Assembly (NCBI GenBank): GCA_023401495.1 | Contig: JAEXDU010000239.1 | Span: 1 to 20,744 of the forward strand | DNA: 20,744 nt | Direction of reading: 5' to 3' | Source of the DNA: Bacillota bacterium | GTDB taxonomy: Bacteria > Bacillota > Clostridia > Oscillospirales > Acutalibacteraceae | Part shown: positions 7,436-14,484 of the stretch, one piece after another | How the letters are laid out: every line of letters begins with the position of its first letter | Position numbering within the stretch: the first letter of the stretch is position 1 | Notes under the pieces: generated by a model | Databases searched by the model: none | Told to the model about the DNA's origin: nothing | Seen by the model: the letters and a program-made list of their open reading frames with translations, nothing else | Translations under genes and position numbers: made by a program

Positions 7436-7862
7436 CTTGCGTTTGGACGATAGAAACGTATTTTTATCTATGGTAAAGGACTTTTATTCATCAGATGCGG
7501 TGGCGCACAGCGTTGACCCTCAACACTTTGAGGCGACCTTTGCCGCCGCAATGGAGAAATCCCCCTTCCTGCGCGCGCTTATGATGGAAGAGGAGGGGAA
7601 ACCCGCGGGATATGCGCTTTTGTCGTTCACTTATTCCAATGAGGCCGGCGGCCTGGTGGTTTTGATTGAAGAGGTTTATCTCAGCGAGGCATGCAGAGGG
7701 ATGGGATACGGCCATCAATTTTTTGAGTTTTTGGAACAGGAGTACCCGTCGGCCAAGCGCTTCCGTCTCGAGGCCAGAAAAGAGAATGAGAATGCCATTC
7801 GGCTGTATCAAAGACTCGGTTACGAGGTTCTGGATTATCTCCAAATGGTAAAGGATGCTTAA
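7425..7862 (+). CDS. GNAT-family N-acetyltransferase
   Basis: A 145-residue acetyl-CoA-dependent N-acetyltransferase; the substrate is unknown. The acetyl-CoA-binding motif A is visible as VYLSEACRGMGYGHQFFEFL, with the R-G-M-G-Y-G pyrophosphate loop. The typical C-terminal ENENAIRLYQRLGYE motif follows. Length is normal for a single-domain GNAT. ATG 7425 is chosen because AAGGAGG at 7409-7415 lies 9 bases upstream; the in-frame ATG at 7404 precedes that site and has none of its own. The gene stands alone between a terminator and the RpiR gene, preceded by a hairpin repeat and a possible leader ORF. Family certain, substrate unknown. Confidence 0.92.
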   Translation: MIRDLRLDDRNVFLSMVKDFYSSDAVAHSVDPQHFEATFAAAMEKSPFLRALMMEEEGKPAGYALLSFTYSNEAGGLVVLIEEVYLSEACRGMGYGHQFFEFLEQEYPSAKRFRLEARKENENAIRLYQRLGYEVLDYLQMVKDA

Positions 7863-8011
7863 TTTGCGGGATATTTTCGCCTGTCCGTTCCTCCTTTGAT
7901 AGAAGTCCGCCAATCCGGCGAATTTTTCTTTTGAGAATATTTAATTGCATGGAAAATGAATTGTTCCTGCAAAAATAAACCGTTTTTTCTGTTAAATTTC
8001 CTATTTTTCTC

Positions 8012-8040
8012 TTGATTTTTGCAGGCTCAGGCCTTAATAT
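8012..8040 (+). promoter_or_regulatory. Candidate promoter for RpiR operon
   Basis: TTGATT at 8012-8017, a 17-base spacer, then TAATAT at 8035-8040, 76 bases before ATG 8117. Each hexamer matches consensus at 4 of 6 positions. The 254-base gap is AT-rich and holds no other gene I can support; a short CGCC/GGCG hairpin at 7908-7920 followed by AATTTTT may terminate the GNAT transcript. Confidence 0.4.
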
Positions 8041-8116
8041 GAATAAAAGAGCTGCGCCTTCCTGCAAAACGAATCAAAAAATCGCAGGGGCAGAATGAGT
8101 GGAGGAATACACGATT

Positions 8117-9010
8117 ATGAATAGTCAACTCACAGCCAGGATCCTCAACAACATGCCTGAATTTTCCAAGGGGCAGAAGTTGATCGCCAAATATATATTG
8201 GAGCATTACGACAAAGTAGCCTATATGACAGCCTCGCGGCTGGGTGCTACGGTCGGGGTCAGCGAATCCACGGTTGTGCGCTTTGCAACGGAGATTGGGT
8301 ACAGCGGATACCCCGAGCTACAGCAGGCCATGCAGGAGATGATCCGCAGCCGCCTGACGTCGGTGCAGCGGATCGAGGTCACTGTCAATAACATGGGGAA
8401 TTCGGATGTCCTTTCGTCTGTGATGAATCAGGACATCGACATGATTCGCCGAACGCTGGAGGAAACCTCCCGCAAAGATTTTTACGCCGCGGTGGATGCG
8501 ATTGCGGATTCCCGCAAGATCTACATTTTAGGGGCCGGCAGTTCTTTGGCGCTTGCGACTTTTTTGTCCTATTATTTTGGGTTGATTTTAGAAAATGTAC
8601 AATTGGTTAATATCACCAGCGAAGCGGAAATTTTTGAAAAAATGATCCGGGTCAATGAAGCTGACACCGTCATCGGCATCAGCTTCCCGCGGTATTCCAA
8701 GCGCGCGGTGAAGGCGATGCATTTTGCGTCGGACCGCGGGGCCAGGGTGATTGCCATTACGGACAGCCCCCTGTCGCCGCTTGCAGAGCCTGCGGGGTAT
8801 CTGCTGCTGGCCCGCAGCAACATGGCGTCCTTTGTGGATGCGATCGCGGCGCCGCTGAGCCTGATCAACGCGCTGATCGTCATGGTCACGATGAAGAAAA
8901 AAGAAGAAGTAACCGAGATTCTGCACAGCCTGGAGACTATCTGGGACGAATACGGTGTATACGAAAAGGTGGATGAAAAAAACGTTGACACAAACAAACC
9001 GCAAGGCTGA
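8117..9010 (+). CDS. MurR/RpiR-family transcriptional regulator
   Basis: A 297-residue regulator with an N-terminal RpiR-type helix-turn-helix (residues 1-77; recognition segment near GVSESTVVRFATEIGYSGY) and a C-terminal SIS domain (about 121-250, with ILGAGSSLALA), which in this family senses sugar phosphates. The ligand and targets here are unknown. ATG 8117 is supported by GGAGG at 8101-8105 with 11 bases of spacing; a GTG at 8099 would add six residues and start before that site. The 3' end overlaps the following flavoprotein gene by up to 38 bases, so the two are probably co-translated. Confidence 0.93.
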   Translation: MNSQLTARILNNMPEFSKGQKLIAKYILEHYDKVAYMTASRLGATVGVSESTVVRFATEIGYSGYPELQQAMQEMIRSRLTSVQRIEVTVNNMGNSDVLSSVMNQDIDMIRRTLEETSRKDFYAAVDAIADSRKIYILGAGSSLALATFLSYYFGLILENVQLVNITSEAEIFEKMIRVNEADTVIGISFPRYSKRAVKAMHFASDRGARVIAITDSPLSPLAEPAGYLLLARSNMASFVDAIAAPLSLINALIVMVTMKKKEEVTEILHSLETIWDEYGVYEKVDEKNVDTNKPQG

Positions 9011-10238
9011 TCTGATCGTCATCGGGGGCGGCGCAGCCGGAATGATGGCCGCGGGTACCGCCGCCGAGCTTGGCCTGAGCGTGATTCTGGTAGAGAAAAA
9101 CGCGCGTCTTGGCAGAAAGCTTGGCATCACCGGAAAAGGCCGGTGCAATTTGACCAACAACTGCTCTGTGCAGGATGTGATCGCCGCCGTGCCGACCAAC
9201 TCCCGCTTTTTATACGGCGCTGTTTCCCGGTTCGCTCCGCAGGACACCATGGCTTTTTTTGAGGGGCTCGGCGTGCCGCTGAAAACGGAACGGGGTCAGC
9301 GGGTTTTCCCGCAGTCGGACCGCGCGGGTGATGTCATCGATGCGCTGACGCGTTTCCTGCAGGAAAATCATGTGAAGATTCTGCAGGGAGAAGCCCGAAA
9401 GCTCCTCATCGAAGAGGACGGCGTTCACGGCGTCGTTCTGCGTGACGGCACGGAGCTGCTTGCACCGAAAGTGATTGTCGCCTGCGGCGGAGCGTCCTAT
9501 CCCGGCACCGGCTCCACCGGGGACGGATACCGGCTGGCGCGCCAGGCCGGGCACAGCGTACTGCCGCTGCGACCCTCTCTGGTTCCTTTGGTCGAGCAGG
9601 GGGGAGACTGCGCGCAGATGCAGGGGCTTGCCCTGAAAAATGCCGCCGTTCGGGTCTATGAGCGGCAGAAGCTGATCTATGAGGATTTCGGCGAGCTGCT
9701 GTTTACGCATTTCGGCCTTTCCGGTCCGGTGGTGCTGAGCGCCAGCAGCCACATGCGCCGGATGGAACCCGGGGCATACCGGCTCGAGATCGATTTAAAG
9801 CCGGCGCTGTCGCCTGAGAAGCTGGACGCAAGACTGCAGCGCGATCTGGAACAGAACAGCAACAAGGATTTTATCAATTCGCTGGGGGCACTGTTGCCCC
9901 GTAAAATGATTCCCGTTCTGGTGGAACGGTCGGGAATTCCTCCCGAAACAAAGTGCAATGCCATCACCCGCGAACAGCGCCGGGACTTTGCCGCGCTGCT
10001 CAAGGGATTTTCCGTAAACATTCAGGGTTTTCGGCCCATCGAAGAGGCAATCGTCACTTCCGGCGGCGTGAATGTCAAAGAAATCAACCCCAAAACCATG
10101 GAATCCAAGCTGATTCACGGGCTGTATTTTGCGGGTGAGGTTCTGGATGTGGACGCTTATACTGGGGGCTTCAATTTGCAGATTGCCTTTGCCACAGGGC
10201 GGCTGGCGGCCCAGGCCGCAAAGGAGGAACAAGGATGA
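8973..10238 (+). CDS. HI0933/BaiN-type FAD-dependent oxidoreductase
   Basis: A 421-residue flavoprotein of the HI0933/BaiN (aminoacetone oxidase-like) family. The FAD-binding dinucleotide fold DLIVIGGGAAGMMAA is at about 13-27, the family signature GRKLGITGKGRCNLTN follows, and there is a CGGASYPGTGSTGDG loop and a C-terminal GEVLDVDAYTGGFNLQIAFATG FAD motif. Physiological substrate unknown; BaiN itself has been linked to bile-acid dehydroxylation, but most homologues are uncharacterised. The start is ambiguous: GTG 8955, ATG 8973 or TTG 8985, the last being 12 bases after AAGGTGG at 8966-8972. I chose the ATG. It overlaps the RpiR gene upstream and cmk by an ATGA downstream. Confidence 0.93.
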   Translation: MKKTLTQTNRKADLIVIGGGAAGMMAAGTAAELGLSVILVEKNARLGRKLGITGKGRCNLTNNCSVQDVIAAVPTNSRFLYGAVSRFAPQDTMAFFEGLGVPLKTERGQRVFPQSDRAGDVIDALTRFLQENHVKILQGEARKLLIEEDGVHGVVLRDGTELLAPKVIVACGGASYPGTGSTGDGYRLARQAGHSVLPLRPSLVPLVEQGGDCAQMQGLALKNAAVRVYERQKLIYEDFGELLFTHFGLSGPVVLSASSHMRRMEPGAYRLEIDLKPALSPEKLDARLQRDLEQNSNKDFINSLGALLPRKMIPVLVERSGIPPETKCNAITREQRRDFAALLKGFSVNIQGFRPIEEAIVTSGGVNVKEINPKTMESKLIHGLYFAGEVLDVDAYTGGFNLQIAFATGRLAAQAAKEEQG

Positions 10239-10897
10239 TTTCAATTGCCATTGACGGTCCGGCCGGCGCGGGGAAAAGCACGATTGCGCGCCGCGTTGCG
10301 CAGGAACTCGGGTATTTGTATGTAGATACAGGAGCGCTTTACCGCGCGATTGCCCTTCACATGCTGCGGGCAGGAAAGAATCCGGCGGCGCCGGAGGAAG
10401 TGATCCCGCAGCTCGAAGCGGTTGAGGTCTCCCTGCGATATGTCGGGGGAGAGCAGCAAGTGCTTCTGGGCGCTGAAAATGTGTCGGAATCCATCCGTAC
10501 GCCGGAGGTGGCGGCCGCTTCCTCCAAGGTTTCGGCAATCCCGCAGGTTCGGGAATTTTTGCTGTCTTTGCAGCGGGATATTGCGGAGCAGAACGATGTC
10601 GTCATGGACGGCAGGGACATTGGAACCGTGGTGCTGCCGCATGCGCAGGTGAAAATTTTTCTCACCGCTTCTTTGGAAGAGCGGGCCCGGCGGCGCTGGA
10701 AAGAGCTGCTCGAAAAGGGGAGCGCCGACTTTGATACGGTGCTTGCAGACGTGAAAAAGCGCGACGAGCAGGATTCGACCCGCGCGATCGCCCCGCTGGT
10801 GCAGGCCCCGGACGCCGTTCTGGTGGATACTACCGGTAATACGCTGGAGCAGTCGGTGGATCGTATGCTGACTGTAATTCGGGAGCGTTTATCCTGA
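10235..10897 (+). CDS. cmk: Cytidylate kinase
   Basis: Phosphorylates CMP and dCMP to the diphosphates with ATP, feeding RNA, DNA and CDP-lipid synthesis. The 220-residue product starts with the P-loop DGPAGAGKST (GPAGAGKS at 8-15) followed by YVDTGALYR. The conserved MDGRDIGTVVLPHAQVKIFL substrate-site motif and the lid-like RARRRWKEL segment are present. Length is normal. It overlaps the flavoprotein stop by 4 bases (ATGA), with AAGGAGG just upstream inside that gene. The order cmk-plsC-ispH/S1 is a familiar clostridial arrangement. Confidence 0.97.
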   Translation: MISIAIDGPAGAGKSTIARRVAQELGYLYVDTGALYRAIALHMLRAGKNPAAPEEVIPQLEAVEVSLRYVGGEQQVLLGAENVSESIRTPEVAAASSKVSAIPQVREFLLSLQRDIAEQNDVVMDGRDIGTVVLPHAQVKIFLTASLEERARRRWKELLEKGSADFDTVLADVKKRDEQDSTRAIAPLVQAPDAVLVDTTGNTLEQSVDRMLTVIRERLS

Positions 10898-10937
10898 CAG
10901 CGAACAGTAGATTACCGCAAGGAAAGGAAGTTTTATC

Positions 10938-11585
10938 ATGAAGCGATCGGCGCTTTATGTATTTTGTAAATCGGCTGCGCTTGTTTTTTTCCGGCTGTTC
11001 ATGCCGTACCGGATCGTGAATGCCGAAAACATGCCGAAGTCGGGCAGAGTCATTATTTGCTGCAACCATCTCACCTTTAAAGACCCGATTCTTTTGACCG
11101 CGGTCGCGGGCAAGAGGCAGATCAACTTTATGGCGAAGATGGAGCTGTTCAAAAACCCGCTGCTTGGCAGTCTGTTCCGAAACGTAGGGGCTTTCGCCGT
11201 TAACCGCGGCAAAGGGGATTCCTCTGCGATCAACCGGGCACAGGAGCTGCTGCAGGAGGAACAGGTGGTCGGTATTTTCATTGAGGGCACACGGTCAAAG
11301 GACGGCGCGTTTTTGCAGCCGAAATCCGGAGCCGTTATGCTGGCGTTTCAGAACAACACGCCGATTCTGCCGGTGTGCGTTACCGGCCGAAATGGGATTT
11401 TCCCGAAGCTGTTCCACCGGGTAGACGTTGTCTGCGGCCCGCTGATCACGCCCGAGCAATTGCAGATTGAAAAGGGTTCCGGCTCCGAATATCGCCAGGC
11501 AAGCCGCCTGGTGATGGGTAAAATCATGGAGCTGCGCGACCCTGCTCTGGTTCCGAAAGCCCTGAAAGGGGAGGGGCCCCAATGA
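10938..11585 (+). CDS. plsC: 1-acyl-sn-glycerol-3-phosphate acyltransferase
   Basis: Transfers an acyl chain to lysophosphatidic acid to make phosphatidic acid at the inner membrane face. The 215-residue product has the catalytic NHLTFKDP (H44-x4-D49) motif, the FIEGTRS motif (E116-R119) that binds glycerol phosphate, and an N-terminal hydrophobic segment near residues 9-24. GGAAAGGAAG precedes ATG 10938, 40 bases after cmk. The stop overlaps the ispH start as ATGA at 11582-11585. Confidence 0.95.
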   Translation: MKRSALYVFCKSAALVFFRLFMPYRIVNAENMPKSGRVIICCNHLTFKDPILLTAVAGKRQINFMAKMELFKNPLLGSLFRNVGAFAVNRGKGDSSAINRAQELLQEEQVVGIFIEGTRSKDGAFLQPKSGAVMLAFQNNTPILPVCVTGRNGIFPKLFHRVDVVCGPLITPEQLQIEKGSGSEYRQASRLVMGKIMELRDPALVPKALKGEGPQ

Positions 11586-13579
11586 CGATCCATGTTGCAA
11601 AGTCCGCCGGTTTCTGCTTTGGCGTGGATCGCGCGGTTCAGATGGTATTCCGTCTGCTCGACGAGGGAAAGCAGGTGTACACCCTCGGCCCGATCATCCA
11701 TAATCCCCAGATCGTGAAGGAGCTGGAGGAGCGCGGCGTCCGCATTGTCGATACTCCGGCGGAGGTTCCGCCGGACGGCACGCTGGTGATCCGTTCTCAC
11801 GGGGTTGCGCGTGCGGTTCAGGAAGATATTTCCGGCCGCGGGCTTGAATGCGCGGATGCGACGTGCCCGTTTGTGCGCAAAATTCACAAAATCGTTTCCC
11901 GTGCGTGTGAAGCAGGGCAGACCGTACTGATCGCGGGCGATGCTTCGCACCCCGAAATCGAAGGCGTAATCGGGTACTGCACAGCGCCGCCGTATGTGTT
12001 TCGAAACGCCGCGGAGCTTAGGGATTTGCTGGAAAAACACCCTGAATTTTCCAATCAGAAAGTCTGCGTCATTGCCCAGACAACTTTTAGTCTGGAGGAA
12101 TGGGGAAATTGTTTGCAAATCCTAAAAAAGGTATGTACAAATGCGGACGTTTTTGCTACAATATGTAATGCAACTGTTCAAAGGCAGTCCGAAGCATCAG
12201 ATCTTGCTCAAAAATCTGATTTGATGCTGGTTATCGGGGGGCGGCACAGCTCCAACACGGCCAAGCTTAGGGATGTCTGTGCGCAGAGTTGCACTACTTA
12301 CTTGATTGAAAAGGCGGAGGAAATCCCTTCGCAGGCCGTGAAAAAGGCCGTTTCTATCGGTATTACTGCGGGTGCCTCTACACCCGCAAGCATAATAAAG
12401 GAGGTACTTGATACCATGACAGAAATTATTGAAGGCGCGGGTCTCACGGAGCAGGAGTCTGCTGAATCTAACTTTGAGGAGATGCTCGAAGAATCTTTGA
12501 AAAGTTTAAATACAGATGAGAAGGTACGTGGCGTTGTTGTCGGTATTGCTCCCAATGAGATCTACGTGGATGTTGGACGCAAGCAGGCTGGCTTTGTGCC
12601 GCTGTCTGAGCTTTCTGCAGATCCGAACGCGAAAACGGAGGATCTGGTAAAGATCGGCGACGAGCTCGATCTGCTCATCATGCGCACCAACGACCAGGAG
12701 GGCACCATCATGCTCTCTAAAAAGCGCCTGGATGCTGTGAAGGGCTGGGAGACCATTTCCGAGGCGGAAGAAAACGAAACAGTTCTCACCGGTGTTGTCA
12801 CAGAGGTTATCAAGGGCGGTGTGATCGCTGTAACCAACGGCGTGCGTGTGTTTATCCCTGCGTCTCAGGCTACTGCCTCCCGGAATGATCCGCTGGAAGC
12901 TTTGCTGAAGAAGGAAGTCAAATTCCGCATTATCGAAGTGAACCGTCAGCGCCGCCGCGCGGTGGGCTCCATCCGTTCCGTGCTGAAGGATGAGAGAAAA
13001 GAGCTGGCCGACAAATTCTGGGAAACCGCCGAGGAAGGCAAAGAGTTTACCGGTGTTGTCAAGTCCCTGACCGCTTACGGCGCGTTTGTTGATCTGGGCG
13101 GCATCGACGGAATGGTTCACATCTCCGAGCTGTCCTGGAACCGCATCAAGCATCCGTCCGAGGTTGTGAATGTGGGCGATACCATCAAGGTATACATCAA
13201 GGGCCTCGACAAAGAGAAGGGCAAGATTTCTCTGGGCTACAAGAAGGACGAGGACAATCCGTGGGAGATCCTGAAGAAGGATTACCCCGTGGGCACCACC
13301 GTTGAGGTACAGGTTGTTGGCCTGACCACCTTCGGCGCCTTCGCCAGAATCATTCCCGGCATCGACGGCCTCATCCACATTTCTCAGATTGCTGACCACA
13401 GAATCGAGAAGCCGCAGGATGCGCTGAAAAACGGCGACAAGGTCAAAGCGAAGATCACCGACATCGATTTTGACAAGCATCGTGTCAGCCTGTCGATCCG
13501 TGCGTATCTGGAAGAGCAGGCCGCTGAAACAGCGGAAGAGGCTCCCGTAGCGGAAGACAAACCGGCCGACGAGGAATAA
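11582..13579 (+). CDS. ispH: IspH-ribosomal protein S1 fusion
   Basis: A bifunctional 665-residue protein. Residues 1 to about 278 are 4-hydroxy-3-methylbut-2-enyl diphosphate reductase, the last step of the MEP isoprenoid pathway. The three [4Fe-4S] cysteines are C12, C95 and C195, with substrate-site H40, H73, H123 and E125, and the GGRHSSNT motif at 219-226. Residues 279-665 carry four S1 RNA-binding domains at about 313-382, 398-465, 486-555 and 569-640; the last two are the most canonical (YGAFVDL...MVHISELS; FGAFARI...LIHISQIA). The tail is acidic. Such fusions are known in Clostridia. A strong internal ribosome site and in-frame ATG lie exactly at the junction, so free S1 may also be made. 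The start overlaps plsC by ATGA. Confidence 0.96.
   Translation: MTIHVAKSAGFCFGVDRAVQMVFRLLDEGKQVYTLGPIIHNPQIVKELEERGVRIVDTPAEVPPDGTLVIRSHGVARAVQEDISGRGLECADATCPFVRKIHKIVSRACEAGQTVLIAGDASHPEIEGVIGYCTAPPYVFRNAAELRDLLEKHPEFSNQKVCVIAQTTFSLEEWGNCLQILKKVCTNADVFATICNATVQRQSEASDLAQKSDLMLVIGGRHSSNTAKLRDVCAQSCTTYLIEKAEEIPSQAVKKAVSIGITAGASTPASIIKEVLDTMTEIIEGAGLTEQESAESNFEEMLEESLKSLNTDEKVRGVVVGIAPNEIYVDVGRKQAGFVPLSELSADPNAKTEDLVKIGDELDLLIMRTNDQEGTIMLSKKRLDAVKGWETISEAEENETVLTGVVTEVIKGGVIAVTNGVRVFIPASQATASRNDPLEALLKKEVKFRIIEVNRQRRRAVGSIRSVLKDERKELADKFWETAEEGKEFTGVVKSLTAYGAFVDLGGIDGMVHISELSWNRIKHPSEVVNVGDTIKVYIKGLDKEKGKISLGYKKDEDNPWEILKKDYPVGTTVEVQVVGLTTFGAFARIIPGIDGLIHISQIADHRIEKPQDALKNGDKVKAKITDIDFDKHRVSLSIRAYLEEQAAETAEEAPVAEDKPADEE
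12113..12162 (+). promoter_or_regulatory. Possible internal promoter(s) for the S1 half
   Basis: An AT-rich patch inside the IspH coding region holds two overlapping promoter-like pairs with 17-base spacers: TTGCAA (12113-12118) with TACAAA (12136-12141), and TGTACA (12134-12139) with TACAAT (12157-12162). Either could drive transcription of the S1 part from the internal ATG. The pattern alone cannot exclude chance. Confidence 0.3.
12398..12418 (+). promoter_or_regulatory. Internal ribosome site and ATG at IspH/S1 junction
   Basis: AAGGAGG (12398-12404) lies 11 bases before an in-frame ATG at 12416-12418, codon 279 of the fusion. That is the point where IspH ends (ASIIKEVLDT) and the S1 region begins (MTEIIEG). 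Initiation here would give a 387-residue S1-like protein, about the size of Firmicute S1. Two ATA codons precede the site, unlike the GC-rich surroundings. Confidence 0.5.
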
Positions 13580-13604
13580 TCCCATCTGCAATTGAATGAA
13601 TTGG

Positions 13605-13640
13605 GGGCACAAAGAGGCTATGCGTCTTTGTGCCCTTTTT
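13605..13640 (+). terminator. Strong Rho-independent terminator after ispH-rpsA
   Basis: An 11-bp perfect stem (13605-13615 with 13625-13635), a 9-base loop and five T bases (13636-13640), starting 25 bases after the stop. It ends the RpiR-to-S1 transcription unit. Confidence 0.93.
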
Positions 13641-13726
13641 GCAGAAATAATTCACCAATGGAAATACCCCTGTGTATTATATAGTTAGTCGATCGCTTTA
13701 TAAAGTGACCTTATGGAAAAACAGCG

Positions 13727-13754
13727 ATTCTTCCCACCTTCGATGGGGAAGAAT
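13727..13754. repeat. Dispersed intergenic hairpin, copy 3
   Basis: A 9-bp inverted repeat (13727-13735 with 13746-13754), ATTCTTCCC and GGGAAGAAT, has the loop ACCTTCGATG. It is almost the same as the hairpin at 3100-3130, including the central CCTTCG. It ends 57 bases before the yunB start. Confidence 0.6.
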
Positions 13755-13811
13755 GCAAAGGCTCTTTCTAAAACGCAATACGATCGAACGGATGTACGAC
13801 AGGGGGGAACC

Positions 13812-14477
13812 ATGATGAAGCGCTGGCATAAATATTGTCCCATCAACGCGCCTTACCGCGGGGAGAGAAAACGGAACGGCCCTGCCGTCCCGAAACTTCT
13901 GGTGTTTTTTCTCGGAGTTTTGGCTGCCGGTATCTTTCTGGATCTTCAGCTGGTGCCTGCGGTGGAATCCCTCACAGTAAATGCCGCGCGGCAGACTGCG
14001 GTGACGGCGATCAACGAAAGCGTATTGGAAGAGCTGAATGCGGATAACATAACATATGACGATCTGATCAATCTGCAGAGGGATGCCGACGGCAAAGTGC
14101 AGACGATCACCACCAATATGGCAAAAACAAATCAGATCAAGGCGAAAATCACCGATACGGTTCAGAAGAATCTGCATGGGGGCAAAATTAATACGAGTGT
14201 TCCGCTGGGTACCCTTTTGGGCAGCCGCCTGCTGCACGGCCGCGGCCCGGATGTTCCGCTGGTCGTTACGCTCAAGGGGAATGTGGAATCCGACTTTAAG
14301 ACCAGCTTTGAATCGGCGGGCATCAATCAGACCCGTCACCAGATTTACCTGGAACTACATACCGAAATCTATTCCTTTATTCCGGGACTTCATACCGCAA
14401 CGGATGTGACTACCAGCGTGCTGGTTGCAGAAACCGTCATTGTTGGGGATGTACCGCAGCTCTACTTGGGAGGATAA
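13812..14477 (+). CDS. yunB: Sporulation protein YunB
   Basis: A 221-residue YunB-family sporulation protein. A single N-terminal membrane segment lies at about residues 28-48 (VPKLLVFFLGVLAAGIFLDL), after a basic cytoplasmic start. The long outer domain has the family hallmarks VPLGTLLGSRLLHGRGP, GINQTRHQIYLEL and the C-terminal VLVAETVIVGDVPQLYLGG. YunB is a SigE-dependent mother-cell protein in Bacillus; its biochemical role is not settled. ATG 13812 is chosen after AGGGGGG at 13801-13806. Starting at 13713 would translate the hairpin repeat as an unrelated N-terminus. ligA starts 8 bases after the stop, so the two are probably co-transcribed. I could not identify a convincing SigE promoter. 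Confidence 0.9.
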   Translation: MMKRWHKYCPINAPYRGERKRNGPAVPKLLVFFLGVLAAGIFLDLQLVPAVESLTVNAARQTAVTAINESVLEELNADNITYDDLINLQRDADGKVQTITTNMAKTNQIKAKITDTVQKNLHGGKINTSVPLGTLLGSRLLHGRGPDVPLVVTLKGNVESDFKTSFESAGINQTRHQIYLELHTEIYSFIPGLHTATDVTTSVLVAETVIVGDVPQLYLGG

Positions 14478-14484
14478 AACAGTT

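Noticed and set aside
13713..13811. N-terminal extension of yunB
   Set aside because: It would translate the hairpin repeat, and the family start and a good ribosome site fit ATG 13812.
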